A DNA stretch of 64,000 bases. It comes from Ornithinicoccus sp045032955 (GTDB taxonomy: Bacteria; Actinomycetota; Actinomycetes; Actinomycetales; Dermatophilaceae). The notes under the pieces were generated by a model. That model was not told where the DNA came from. It made no database searches and saw only the letters and a program-made list of their open reading frames with translations. Within the stretch, counting starts at the first letter, position 1. Each line of letters starts with the position of its first letter. Positions 24,006-32,654 of the stretch are shown here, in pieces. Location of the stretch: positions 186,001 to 250,000 of the forward strand of contig NZ_JBJFZU010000002.1 of NCBI RefSeq assembly GCF_045032955.1, written 5' to 3'. The position numbers and the translations under genes are program-made.

Positions 24006-26216
24006 TCAGCCCGAGGTGGCGAGCTCGTCGAAGGCGCGGGCGACGACCTCGGCGTAGACGTGCATACCGTCGATGTCGGGGTGCACCTGGTCGGTCTGCA
24101 GCACCTCGGGACGCTCGCTGATCGCCGCGTTCCACTCGCCGACGACGGCGTTCGGGTACTCGGCGACGACCTCGCGGATGGTCTCGTTGGAGGGGGCGGT
24201 GAACGAGGACTGGACGTACAGGTCCATCACCACCACGTTGCGGTCCGGCCCGAGGGCCTCCAGCGCGGCCCGCAGGCCGTCCTCGTCGACGCCGGCGTTG
24301 GTGCCCAGGTGCAGCACGACGTTGTCCCGGACCGAGCCGGAGTCCAGCGCCTCCACCAGGACGGGCTCTGCGTCGCCCCACTGCCGGTTGGACTGGGCCA
24401 GGAAGGAGATGCCCGGGAAGCGGAAGGTGAGGCCGTCCGAGCTGGTCACCACCAGCGAGTCCCCGATCGCGGTCAGGTCCTCACCGGAGGGCACCAGCAG
24501 CCCGTCCTCGTCCGGGGCGAAGGTGGATCCGCGCACCTCGGTGCCGTCGGTGTCCGCCTGCTCCTCACCGTCGGCCCCGTCCTCAGTGGACCCCTCGGCC
24601 TCGTCGCCGCCGTCCTCGGCGGCGTCCTGCTCGGCCGCCTCCTCCTCGACCAGGCCCACCGCGGCGCCGGCCCCGGCGGAGTCGCGCACCAGGTCCGCCG
24701 GGAGCTCCTCCTCGGTGCCGTCGCCGTCGCCGGCGGCGCCCCCGTCCACCGAGCCGCCGATCCGGGCCTGGGACTCCTCGATCTGCCGCTGGGTAGCCGA
24801 CTTCTCGGGTGCCGTGGCCAGCGCCACGATGGTGCCCACCAGCAGCAGCGCGAGCCCTCCGGCCACGATCCTCGGGGTGCGGCTGCGCTCCCACGGGGTC
24901 GTCAGCCAGGCGCCGAGGGCGCGGACGCTGGCGCGGATCCCGAGCCGGCGCACGGGCCGCTCCAGGAGGCGCAGGGACAGCTCCGACAGGACCAGGGTCA
25001 CCGCCAGCGCCCCGAGCAGCACCCAGGTGGCGCGGGTGGTGCCCACGGCATAGGGGACCAGCGTCCCGGCGATCACCAGCACCGGCCAGTGCCACAGGTA
25101 GATGGCGTAGGACCGCTCCCCGATCCAGGTCAGCGGCGGGAGCGACATGACCCGGCGCCAGGGGGACGGTGACTCGAGCAGTCCCGCGATCAGCACCACG
25201 GTCGCCAGCGAGGCCAGCGCGATCCCGCCCCGGAAGGTGAGTGCCGAGTCGTCGCTGCTCCACCGCATGAGCGCGGCCAGGGTCAGCAGGGCACCGAGCA
25301 CCGCCCAGCCGCGGGCGCGCCGCCACCGGGGGGTGCGCAGCCCCGCCCGGTGCGCCGGGTCGGCCCAGGCCAGGGCCAGCACGGCGCCCGCCATCAGGCC
25401 CACCAGGTGGGTGTCGGTGCCGTAGTAGACCCGGGTGGCGTCCTCACCGGCGGTGAACAGTCCGGCCATCAGGACCGCGGACAGCAGTCCGACCGCGCCG
25501 ACCGCGAGCAGCCGCTGCCGGGTGCTGCGGGTGCAGGCGAGGACCAGCACCAGGGTGAGCGGCCAGAGCAGGTAGAACTGCTCCTCCACGGCCAGGCTCC
25601 AGAAGTTCACGAAGAGGATCGGGCTGGTGCTCTGGAAGTAGCTGGCGCCGGCCGCGATCTCCAGCCAGTTGCTGGTGAAGGTCAGGGCCCCGAGGGTCTG
25701 CCGGCCGATCCCGACCAGCAGGTCGCCGCCGACCAGGCGGGCCACCGAGACGCTGACCACGACGACCAGCAGCAGTGGTGGCAGCAGCCGTCGGGCACGG
25801 CGCCGCCAGAAGGTGGGCAGGTCGATCCGGCCGCTGCGGTCGATCTCTCGCAGCAGGAGGGTGGTGATGAGGAAGCCGCTGACCACGAAGAAGACGTCCA
25901 CCCCGAGGAACCCACCGGGCAGGGTGGCCGGGAGGAAGTGGAAGAGCAGCACGCCGATGACCGCGAGGGCGCGGAGCCCGTCCAGACCGGGGATGTGCCC
26001 GGGCCGGGGGTCGACGTCGGTGGGCCCACGACCCCCACGGCGGCGGGGCGGACGGGCCGGCCCCTGCTCGAGGGTGGTGGTGCCGTCCGGGGGCGGAGGG
26101 TCCCCGTGGGTGAGGGTGCGGCGACCGGGCAGCCGGCCCGGGTCGACGAGGGCGCGCTCACCGCCGGGGTGCCCGACCTCCGGCTCGGGGCCGCGACGGG
26201 AAGCGGGCAGGGACAT
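24006..26216 (-). CDS. Acyltransferase 3 with C-terminal SGNH domain (OafA/YrhL type)
   Basis: This is a 736-residue membrane enzyme. After a disordered Pro/Arg-rich N-tail (1 to about 70) comes the acyltransferase-3 core with about ten helices, starting IPGLDGLRALAVIGVLLFHF (catalytic His), GGFLGVDVFFVVSGFLIT and FWRRRARRLLPPLL, and including NFWSLAVEEQFYLLWPL. After an acidic Asp/Glu-rich linker (about 525-575) an extracytoplasmic SGNH domain follows: AIGDSLVVTS (nucleophile Ser), LGTNAGVD and DQVHPDIDGMHVYAEV. It moves an acyl group, often acetyl, across the membrane onto a surface polymer. ATG 26216 is chosen with GGAGG 11 bases upstream; GTG 26228 lies inside that ribosome site. Confidence 0.92.
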   Translation of the reverse strand: MSLPASRRGPEPEVGHPGGERALVDPGRLPGRRTLTHGDPPPPDGTTTLEQGPARPPRRRGGRGPTDVDPRPGHIPGLDGLRALAVIGVLLFHFLPATLPGGFLGVDVFFVVSGFLITTLLLREIDRSGRIDLPTFWRRRARRLLPPLLLVVVVSVSVARLVGGDLLVGIGRQTLGALTFTSNWLEIAAGASYFQSTSPILFVNFWSLAVEEQFYLLWPLTLVLVLACTRSTRQRLLAVGAVGLLSAVLMAGLFTAGEDATRVYYGTDTHLVGLMAGAVLALAWADPAHRAGLRTPRWRRARGWAVLGALLTLAALMRWSSDDSALTFRGGIALASLATVVLIAGLLESPSPWRRVMSLPPLTWIGERSYAIYLWHWPVLVIAGTLVPYAVGTTRATWVLLGALAVTLVLSELSLRLLERPVRRLGIRASVRALGAWLTTPWERSRTPRIVAGGLALLLVGTIVALATAPEKSATQRQIEESQARIGGSVDGGAAGDGDGTEEELPADLVRDSAGAGAAVGLVEEEAAEQDAAEDGGDEAEGSTEDGADGEEQADTDGTEVRGSTFAPDEDGLLVPSGEDLTAIGDSLVVTSSDGLTFRFPGISFLAQSNRQWGDAEPVLVEALDSGSVRDNVVLHLGTNAGVDEDGLRAALEALGPDRNVVVMDLYVQSSFTAPSNETIREVVAEYPNAVVGEWNAAISERPEVLQTDQVHPDIDGMHVYAEVVARAFDELATSG

Positions 26217-26336
26217 ACGTCGCGCCACCTCCTTCGTCGACCTCGCCTGGCACGAGGAACACCGCTACGCAGAGGGTAAAGCGGTATCGGCGCAGGTCCG
26301 GGGACGTGCACGGTGTGTCGGGCGGGATCATGACGA

Positions 26337-26374
26337 AGCCGGGCGCCCCTCCCGCGTGGGAGGGCCGCCCGGCT
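26337..26374 (-). terminator. Strong hairpin after the Ala/Lys-rich gene
   Basis: A 17-base stem, 16 pairs matching, joins 26337-26353 to 26358-26374 with loop GCGT, 20 bases downstream of the stop of the minus-strand gene at 26395. There is no strong T-run, as is common in high-GC actinobacteria. Confidence 0.75.
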
Positions 26375-26394
26375 GGTGCGCAAAGGGTCCGGTG

Positions 26395-27762
26395 TCAGCT
26401 GCGCGAGCCGGATCCGTCGTTCTTGTCGTCCGAGGAGTGGTCGACGCTGTGCTCGGTGTTGCGCTCGGTGATCTCCTCGACCTCCTCGCTGTCCAGCATC
26501 CGGGGCATGTCGGCGGTGTCCGTGGACCCCGCGACCGGCGCGGTCTCGGTGGCCGGCACGTCGACCGCGACCGGGGTGGTGGTCTCGGTGACGGGGGCGG
26601 TCTCGGCGACCGGGGTGGCACCGGTGGCGACGGCGGGTGCGGGGGGGACCACCGTGTCCGCGGCGTTCCCGGCCCACGGGTCCGTCGTGCTGTCCCGGCC
26701 GGCCCACGGGTCGGCGGCGGGCTGACGCTGCTGCTGGGAGAGCCACCAGGCGGCACCCGCACCGGCGGCAGCGAGGATCCCGAGGGTGATCAGGACGCCA
26801 CCCTTCTTGCGCCGCTTGGGGGCGGGAGCCCCGGTCATGGCAGCGAGCACACCCTCCTGCTGGGCCAGCAGACGGTCCTTGCCGGTCTGCACGTCACCCA
26901 GCATCGACTGGATCTTCGGCAGCATCTCGTCGTTGATGAGGTCACGCATGTGGTCGATCATCGGGGCCATCCCGGCGACGCCGTCCTGGGCCCGCGGGAC
27001 CCCCGCGTCGATGCCACGGTCGACACCGGCGACGGCACGGTCGCGCGTCTCACCGGCCTTCTCCCGGGCGGCCGCGGCCAGCGCCGCGATGAGCGCAGCC
27101 CCGGCGCCCGCCTTCTGCGCGGCGGCGTCACCCAGGTGCGAGTCCTTGGCGCGGCTCGCCACGGCAGCGGACCGGTCGCGCAGCACATCGGCGGCGTGGT
27201 GGCCCTGCTCACGGAGCACGTCCCCCGCGTGGTGACCCTGCTCGCGCAGCAGGTCCGCGGTCTGCCCGCCCTGCTTGCGCGCCTGCTTGGCCGCCTTGCC
27301 ACCCTTCTTCCGGGCCTGCTTGGCTGCCTTGCCGCCGCGCTTGCGGGCGTCCTTGGCGGCCTGCTCGCTGCGCTTGCGGGCCTCCTCGGTGGCCTTGCCG
27401 ACCCGGTCCCCGGCCATGCCGGCCACCGCCGCGACGGTCCCGCCGGCCTTCTCGCTCTGCTTCTCGAAGGCCGAGCGGCCGTGCTTCGAGGCCTTCCCGG
27501 CGGAGGTGCGGGCCTTGCCCATCGCCTTGGCGGCGGCCTCACGGTCCTTGCCGGCGGCCTTGAGCGCCTTGGCGCGGGCCTTGCGGGCGTGCCGCCGACC
27601 CTTCTTGTCGTCGTGCGGGGCGGTCACCTCGGCCAGGCTGGCCAGCATCGCGGCGCTCATGTTGCGCGCGCCGGACGCGGCGCTGGCGCCGGCTTCGGTG
27701 GCGTCCTGCCGTGCACGGTCGGCCTTGGCGGCCGCGCGCTCGGCATCGGTCTTGAAGAACAC
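26395..27762 (-). CDS. Ala/Lys/Gly-rich repetitive membrane-anchored protein
   Basis: This 455-residue protein starts at GTG 27762, 7 bases after AGGAGGG. The first 250 residues are highly basic and repetitive (GGKAAKQARKKGGKAAKQARKQGG, then near-repeats LREQGHHAGDV / LREQGHHAADV), a pattern that can form long helices or bind nucleic acid. One membrane helix lies at about 329-347 (GVLITLGILAAAGAGAAWWL), followed by a long acidic, Pro/Thr-rich tail (ADPWAG twice, PVAETAPVTETTTPVAV). Related architectures in actinobacteria are mostly unnamed. Histone-like basic repeats on a membrane anchor could tether DNA or polyanions, but that is inference. It is divergent from the cyclophilin gene. Confidence 0.7.
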   Translation of the reverse strand: MFFKTDAERAAAKADRARQDATEAGASAASGARNMSAAMLASLAEVTAPHDDKKGRRHARKARAKALKAAGKDREAAAKAMGKARTSAGKASKHGRSAFEKQSEKAGGTVAAVAGMAGDRVGKATEEARKRSEQAAKDARKRGGKAAKQARKKGGKAAKQARKQGGQTADLLREQGHHAGDVLREQGHHAADVLRDRSAAVASRAKDSHLGDAAAQKAGAGAALIAALAAAAREKAGETRDRAVAGVDRGIDAGVPRAQDGVAGMAPMIDHMRDLINDEMLPKIQSMLGDVQTGKDRLLAQQEGVLAAMTGAPAPKRRKKGGVLITLGILAAAGAGAAWWLSQQQRQPAADPWAGRDSTTDPWAGNAADTVVPPAPAVATGATPVAETAPVTETTTPVAVDVPATETAPVAGSTDTADMPRMLDSEEVEEITERNTEHSVDHSSDDKNDGSGSRS

Positions 27763-27895
27763 GTCTGGTCCCTCCTGTTTGTGGGTCTGACCCCCATCCT
27801 GCCCTGTCGCGGGGGCGAACTCCACCTCACGCGGCGTACCCCGGGCGAGGCGGTCGGGTCGTCGCGGCGCGGCATACCCGTGAGAAACTGACGAC

Positions 27896-28414
27896 ATGAA
27901 CGTCACGCTGCACACCAACCACGGCGACATCAACGTGGAGCTCTTCGAGAACGCCGCTCCCAAGACGGTCGCGAACTTCACCGGTCTTGCGACCGGCGAG
28001 AAGGAGTACCGGGACGACGCGGGGCGGACCAGCCCCCAGCCGTTCTACGACGGGCTCACCTTCCACCGGATCATCCCGGGCTTCATGATCCAGGCCGGCT
28101 GCCCGCTCGGCGAGGGCACCGGAGGCCCCGGCTTCACCTTCGACGACGAGATCAGCCCCGACCACAACTTCACCCAGCCCTACATGCTCGCCATGGCCAA
28201 CGCCGGCAAGCGGATGGGCAAGGGCACGAACGGCTCGCAGTTCTTCATCACGGTGGACCCGACCACCTGGCTGCAGGGCAAGCACACCATCTTCGGCGAG
28301 GTGGCCGACCAGCCCTCGCGCGACGTCGTCGACGCGATCGCGGCGGTCAAGACCGGCTCCGGTGACAAGCCGGTCGAGCCGGTCGTCATCGAGCGGGTCT
28401 CCGTCGCCGGCTGA
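27896..28414 (+). CDS. ppiA: Peptidyl-prolyl cis-trans isomerase, cyclophilin type
   Basis: This 172-residue cyclophilin has all core motifs: FENAAPKTVANF, TFHRIIPGFMIQAG (catalytic Arg in FHRIIPGF, Phe and Met), MANAGKRMGKGTNGSQFFITV (Gln and Phe of the active site) and TWLQGKHTIFGEV. It catalyses X-Pro isomerisation in protein folding; no signal peptide, so cytoplasmic. Its position just before rhomboid and crgA matches ppiA in mycobacteria and other actinobacteria. Confidence 0.96.
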   Translation: MNVTLHTNHGDINVELFENAAPKTVANFTGLATGEKEYRDDAGRTSPQPFYDGLTFHRIIPGFMIQAGCPLGEGTGGPGFTFDDEISPDHNFTQPYMLAMANAGKRMGKGTNGSQFFITVDPTTWLQGKHTIFGEVADQPSRDVVDAIAAVKTGSGDKPVEPVVIERVSVAG

Positions 28415-28422
28415 CCACGCCG

Positions 28423-29331
28423 GTGACCAGCCCCACTTCTGACACGCCGCCCGGTGACCAGCCGGGCGGCGTGCCCGTCTGTCCACGGCACCCGGACCGG
28501 ACCAGCTACATCCGGTGCCAGCGGTGCGAACGGCCCACCTGCCCGGACTGCCAGCGTCCGGCCGCCGTCGGCATCCAGTGCGTCGACTGCGTGAAGACCT
28601 CAGCGCGCACCGCACCGGTGGCGCGGACCCCGTTCGGTGCGCCGGTCGGGGACGGGCGACCGGTGGTGAGCTACACCCTGATCGGCCTGTGCGGCGCCGT
28701 CTTCGTGGCGCAGCTGCTGCTGCCGGGGGTGACCGGGCTGCTGGCCTTCCGGGGCGTGCTCGCCGGGGTGGAGCCCTGGCGGCTGCTGACCACGGCCTTC
28801 GTGCACTCCCCCACGTCGCCGCTGCACATCCTGTTCAACCTGTACGTGCTCTACGTCTTTGGCCCGGTGCTGGAGCAGCTGCTGGGCCGGGTGAAGTTCG
28901 CCCTCGTGTACCTGCTCTGCGCGCTCGGCGGCTCCGTCGGGATCCTGCTGCTGAGCGCCCCCAACCCCGGCTGGCTGGTCCCGGTGGTGGGAGCCTCCGG
29001 CGCGATCTTCGGGCTGGTCCTGCTCTACGTGGTGCTCGCGCTGCGCCAGGGGCAGGTGCCGCGTCAGCTGCTCGTCATCCTGGCGCTGAACTTCGCGTTG
29101 CCGCTGGTGGTCCCCCAGATCGCCTGGCAGGCGCACGTGGGCGGTGCTCTCACCGGCGCCGCGGTCGGTGGTCTGCTGATGCTGACCGCCGCCCCCGGTC
29201 GCACGCGCGAGGCCGTCCGGCGGCGACGGCTGTTCTGGCCGTCGCTGGCCGTCCTGGCGCTGCTGCTGCTGGCCCTGGGGCTGGGGCGCCTGTGGTCGGT
29301 GCTGGGCCCAGCGGCCTTCGGACTCACCTGA
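28423..29331 (+). CDS. Rhomboid-family intramembrane serine protease with N-terminal zinc ribbon
   Basis: This 302-residue protein starts at GTG 28423, 8 bases after the cyclophilin stop. Residues about 20-55 are Cys/His-rich (VCPRHPDRTSYIRCQRCERPTCPDCQ, then CVDC), a B-box-like zinc module usual for actinobacterial rhomboids. The six-helix core follows: HILFNLYVLYVFGPVLEQLLG (oxyanion Asn), VGASGAIFGLV (nucleophile Ser) and HVGGALTGAAVGG (catalytic His). It cleaves membrane proteins inside the bilayer; substrates are unknown. It forms an operon with ppiA. Confidence 0.94.
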   Translation: MTSPTSDTPPGDQPGGVPVCPRHPDRTSYIRCQRCERPTCPDCQRPAAVGIQCVDCVKTSARTAPVARTPFGAPVGDGRPVVSYTLIGLCGAVFVAQLLLPGVTGLLAFRGVLAGVEPWRLLTTAFVHSPTSPLHILFNLYVLYVFGPVLEQLLGRVKFALVYLLCALGGSVGILLLSAPNPGWLVPVVGASGAIFGLVLLYVVLALRQGQVPRQLLVILALNFALPLVVPQIAWQAHVGGALTGAAVGGLLMLTAAPGRTREAVRRRRLFWPSLAVLALLLLALGLGRLWSVLGPAAFGLT

Positions 29332-29333
29332 GG

Positions 29334-29397
29334 TTGTCCACAGGAATCGAGTTACACGGGTGTGATTATCCCCAACGTGGGGACAACCTGTGGATAA
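29334..29397. promoter_or_regulatory. Cluster of four DnaA-box-like 9-mers
   Basis: TTGTCCACA (29334-29342, +), TTATCCCCA (29366-29374, +), TTGTCCCCA (29378-29386, minus strand) and TTATCCACA (29389-29397, minus strand) lie in the 67 bases between convergent rhomboid and crgA genes. The first and last match the actinobacterial DnaA box; the two inner ones have one extra change and pair as an inverted repeat with a 3-base loop. It could be a DnaA-binding cluster or a bidirectional terminator. Confidence 0.6.
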
Positions 29398-29398
29398 C

Positions 29399-29662
29399 TC
29401 AGCGCCAGCGGGTGGCCATCCCGAAGCCGATCATGATCAGCCCCATCCCGATGCCGAGGTTCCAGTAGCGGATCGACTCGATCGGCCAGGCTCCGGCGGT
29501 GATGTAGAAGATGGCGACCCACAGCACCCCGATGATCATCAGGGCGCACATCACCGGCACGAACCACGAGGGGTTGCTCGGCAGTGTCTGGGTCTGGGGC
29601 GTGGTCTGGCTGGTGCGCTGCGCGCGCTGGCGAGCACCGTCCCGGCCGCGAGACTCTGGCAC
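29399..29662 (-). CDS. crgA: Cell division protein CrgA
   Basis: This 87-residue protein starts at GTG 29662 with AAGGAG 6 bases upstream. A polar head is followed by the signature NPSWFVPVMCALMIIGVLWV (helix 1, about 29-50), YITAG, then RYWNLGIGMGLIMIGFGMATRWR (helix 2 and the family's C-terminal TRWR). CrgA is a two-helix membrane protein that helps recruit FtsI and other septal proteins and modulates Z-ring assembly in actinobacteria. Location beside ppiA/rhomboid and the pknB cluster is conserved. Confidence 0.95.
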   Translation of the reverse strand: MPESRGRDGARQRAQRTSQTTPQTQTLPSNPSWFVPVMCALMIIGVLWVAIFYITAGAWPIESIRYWNLGIGMGLIMIGFGMATRWR

Positions 29663-29716
29663 GTCTACTCCTTCGTCGTGGGTCCGGCAAGGATATACGC
29701 GGCTACGCTGGTGTCG

Positions 29717-30466
29717 ATGACCCCCGACCCGAGTCCCGGCAGCGGCGGACCGCGTGTGCGCACGATCGGTGTGACGTTGGTCTGCCTGGTGGCCGGTCTG
29801 CTCTTCGGCACCAGCGCGTCGTTGGCCCGTGAGACCGGGGGCGCCAGCGACCCGCAGGACCTCGCCGGTCTCATCACCCAGCGTGACGGCGACGTGCGCG
29901 AGCTGGGCGACCTGGCCGACCAGCTGCGGGACGACGTGGAGCAGCTGCGCGAGGACCGGTCCGGCAGCGGCACCGCCCGGACGGCGCGGGACGCGGAGCT
30001 GCTCGCGCCAGGGGTGGGGACCGCTGCGGTCACCGGTCCGGCCGTCCAGGTCACGCTCGACGATGCGGGCTACAGCAGCGACACCCTCCCGGACGGATAC
30101 TCGGTGGACGACGTGGTCGTCCACCAGCAGGACCTGCAGGGGGTGGTGAACGCCCTGTGGGCCGGTGGCGCCGAGGCGGTCATGGTGCAGGACCAGCGCA
30201 TCGTCTCCACCAGCTCCGTGCAGTGCGTCGGCAACACGCTCTACCTGCAGGGGCGCGTCTACTCACCGCCCTACACGGTGACCGCGGTGGGCGACCCCGA
30301 GTCGCTGCACGCCGCCCTGGAGGCGGACCCGGTGGTCTCCACCTACCGCCAGTGGGCCGACACCATCGGCTTGGGGTATGCCGTCGCGGACGTGGAGGAC
30401 GCCGAGATGCCGGCCTTCACCGGAGCGGTGCGGCCGCAGTACGCGACGGTCCTCACCGACCCCTGA
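29717..30466 (+). CDS. DUF881 family protein
   Basis: This 249-residue protein has one N-terminal membrane helix (about 17-37, IGVTLVCLVAGLLFGTSASL) and a coiled-coil stretch (DLAGLITQRDGDVRELGDLADQLRDDVEQLRED, about 50-83). The extracytoplasmic DUF881 domain includes DLQGVVNALWAGGAEAVMVQDQRI and GNTLYLQGRVYSPPYTVTAVGDP. The family is common near division or sporulation genes (YlxW-like in Bacillus) with no fixed function. It lies between crgA and the pknB operon as in relatives. The start at 29717 leaves almost no leader after a GGATATAC-like -10, so it may be leaderless. Confidence 0.9.
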   Translation: MTPDPSPGSGGPRVRTIGVTLVCLVAGLLFGTSASLARETGGASDPQDLAGLITQRDGDVRELGDLADQLRDDVEQLREDRSGSGTARTARDAELLAPGVGTAAVTGPAVQVTLDDAGYSSDTLPDGYSVDDVVVHQQDLQGVVNALWAGGAEAVMVQDQRIVSTSSVQCVGNTLYLQGRVYSPPYTVTAVGDPESLHAALEADPVVSTYRQWADTIGLGYAVADVEDAEMPAFTGAVRPQYATVLTDP

Positions 30467-30485
30467 CCCCGCTCGTCCACAGCCC

Positions 30486-32654
30486 TCAGTCCTGACCCGG
30501 CGGGTCGATACCGGGGGGCGGACCGTTCCCCGGGCCCCCGGGACCCTCACCCGGCTCGGAGGGTTCCGGGTTGGTGGGCTCCGGCTCGGTGGGCTCCGGT
30601 TCGGTGGGCTCCGGTTCGGTGGGCTCCGGCTCGGTGGGCTCCGGTTCGGTGGGCTCGGGCTCCGTGGGCTCCGGTTCGGTGGGCTCCGGGGTGACGGTGA
30701 CCGTCGCGGTCGCCGTCGTGGTGGCGGTCTGGGTCTGCACCGGCTCGCCGGCGACCACGAGCTCGATGGTGGAGCCCTGCTCCACCACCTCCTCGCCCTC
30801 GACCGACTGGGACAGCACGACCCCGGGGGCCGCCTCGGCGCTCAGCTCGACGGAGATGGACGCCTCCAGCGACCGTCGGTCCAGCTCCACGACGGCCTGG
30901 TTCTGGTCCAGGCCCACCACGTCGGGCACCTCCACGTCACCGGTCGCGACGGTGAGCACGATCTCGGTGTCCGGCTCGACCTCCTCGCCCTCGGAGGGGT
31001 TGCTGGAGATCACCTGCCCCTCGTTCCAGTCGGGGTCGTCGGAGTCCTCGGCGTCCTCGCGGACGTTGGTGAACCCGGCGCGCTCCAGCGCGTCCCGGGC
31101 GGACTGCTCCTCCATCCCCTGGATCCGGGGCACCGCGACCGCGTCCGGGCCCGAGGACACCACGAGCCGCACCTCCGACCCGGCCGCGCGCTCACCGCCC
31201 GGTGGCGTCTGCTCCAGGACCGTGCCGACCTCCTCGTCGCTGCTGCGCTGCTCGGCAGGGTCCACCACGACGAACCCGGCGGAGGTCAGCTCGGTGCGGG
31301 CCTGCGCCTCGGTGCTGCCCACCGTGCTGGGGACCACCACCAGCTCGGGGTTGTCGTCACCGTTGGGGCCCATCACCTGGAAGAGCACCCAGGCCAGCCC
31401 GGCCAGCGCCACCACGGCCAGGGCGCCCAGCAGCATGGCGGCGCCGGGGTGGCGCCGTTCCCGGACCGGCAGCTCGTCGGTGCGCTCGAAGCGGTCGTCG
31501 TCGCCGGGATCCCCCGCGAAGAGGCCGATGTCGTCGTCGGGCTGCGGGCGCGGCTCACGCTCGTACCCCCCGGCTGCAGCCCCGGCGGCCCCCCCGGCCG
31601 CACCTGCTGCGACCGCCTCTGTCGAGTCCGGGTCGTCGTCGCGGCGGCCGGCCCGCGCCGCCGCGGCAGCTGCGGCCGCACCCGCTCCGGCCCCGGCGAC
31701 CGCCGCCGGACCGATCACCCGACGGTAGGTCTGCCGGGCGTCGTCGGAGATCGGCTCCTGGGCCCGGGCGGCGTTGAGGTCGGCCCGGAAGTCGCCGGCG
31801 CTCTGGTAGCGCTCCTCGGGCTTCTTCTCCAGGGAGTGCAGGGTGATCGCGTCCAACGCCTCCGGCAGTGACGGGGTGTGCGAGGAGGGGGCCTTGGGGG
31901 CCTCGCCCAGGTGCTGGTAGACGAGGGCGACCGGGTCCCCCTGGAACGGGGTCCGACCGGCCAGCAGCTCGTAGAGCAGGCAGCCCGCGGAGTAGAGGTC
32001 GGAGCGCCCGTCGACGTCCAGACCCTGGGCCTGCTCCGGGGACAGGTACCGCGCGGTGCCCATCACCGCCTGCGTCTGGGTCATCGTGGCGGCGGTGTCG
32101 GCCAGGGCCCGGGCGATGCCGAAGTCCATCACCTTCACCGCACCGGCCGGGGTGACCATCACGTTGGCGGGCTTGATGTCGCGGTGCACCAGGCCGCGGT
32201 CGTGGGCATACTCCAGCGCGGCGAGGACCGCCGCGGTGACCCGGGCCGCCTCGTCCGGCTCGAACCTGCGCCGCTCGTTGAGCAGCTCGCGCAGCGTCTT
32301 GCCCTCGACGAACTCCATCACGATGTAGGGCACCTGCAGCGGGGCGCCCCCGGACTCGCGGAGCGGCTCCTCGCCGGAGTCGAAGACCCCGACGATGGCG
32401 GGGTGGGACAGCCCGGCCGCGGACTGCGCCTCCCGGCGGAAGCGGGCCAGGAAGGAGGAGTCGCGAGCCAGGTCGGTGCGCAGGATCTTGATCGCCACGG
32501 TCCTGCCCAGGCGCAGGTCGTGCCCGACGTGGACGTCGGCCATGCCGCCGCGGCCGACGAGGTCACCGATCTCGTACCGGCCGCCGAGGACACGGGGCTC
32601 GGCACCGGGGCCGTCGCCGGGAGGGCCGCTGGGGCGGGTGGGGTCGTCGGTCAC
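30486..32654 (-). CDS. pknB: PASTA-domain serine/threonine protein kinase PknB
   Basis: This is a 722-residue transmembrane kinase. The kinase lobe has GRGGMADV (34-41), Lys56 in VAIKIL, HRDIKPANV (147-155) and DFG (167-169). An Ala/Gly-rich, probably flexible stretch follows (about 300-370), then acidic linker and a membrane helix at about 405-425 (LLGALAVVALAGLAWVLFQV). Three extracellular PASTA modules end in VVVSSG-, VATGD- and VVAGEP-like junctions and bind muropeptides or beta-lactams. The C-terminus is a tandem TEPEP tail instead of a further PASTA. It phosphorylates wall-synthesis and division proteins. It is last in the fhaA-to-pknB operon, overlapping pbpA by 4 bases. No separate pknA gene is present. 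Confidence 0.95.
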   Translation of the reverse strand: MTDDPTRPSGPPGDGPGAEPRVLGGRYEIGDLVGRGGMADVHVGHDLRLGRTVAIKILRTDLARDSSFLARFRREAQSAAGLSHPAIVGVFDSGEEPLRESGGAPLQVPYIVMEFVEGKTLRELLNERRRFEPDEAARVTAAVLAALEYAHDRGLVHRDIKPANVMVTPAGAVKVMDFGIARALADTAATMTQTQAVMGTARYLSPEQAQGLDVDGRSDLYSAGCLLYELLAGRTPFQGDPVALVYQHLGEAPKAPSSHTPSLPEALDAITLHSLEKKPEERYQSAGDFRADLNAARAQEPISDDARQTYRRVIGPAAVAGAGAGAAAAAAAARAGRRDDDPDSTEAVAAGAAGGAAGAAAGGYEREPRPQPDDDIGLFAGDPGDDDRFERTDELPVRERRHPGAAMLLGALAVVALAGLAWVLFQVMGPNGDDNPELVVVPSTVGSTEAQARTELTSAGFVVVDPAEQRSSDEEVGTVLEQTPPGGERAAGSEVRLVVSSGPDAVAVPRIQGMEEQSARDALERAGFTNVREDAEDSDDPDWNEGQVISSNPSEGEEVEPDTEIVLTVATGDVEVPDVVGLDQNQAVVELDRRSLEASISVELSAEAAPGVVLSQSVEGEEVVEQGSTIELVVAGEPVQTQTATTTATATVTVTPEPTEPEPTEPEPTEPEPTEPEPTEPEPTEPEPTEPEPTNPEPSEPGEGPGGPGNGPPPGIDPPGQD
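30565..30690 (-). repeat. 15-bp coding tandem repeats (TEPEP tail of PknB)
   Basis: About eight 15-base units encode Thr-Glu-Pro-Glu-Pro, the last degenerate (TNPEP, SEP). Such extended acidic Pro-rich tails probably reach into the wall layer. The repeat is likely to vary in copy number between strains. Confidence 0.9.

Noticed and set aside
29334..29397. Possible oriC
   Set aside because: Only four boxes, no AT-rich unwinding region, and the actinobacterial oriC normally lies between dnaA and dnaN, outside this window.
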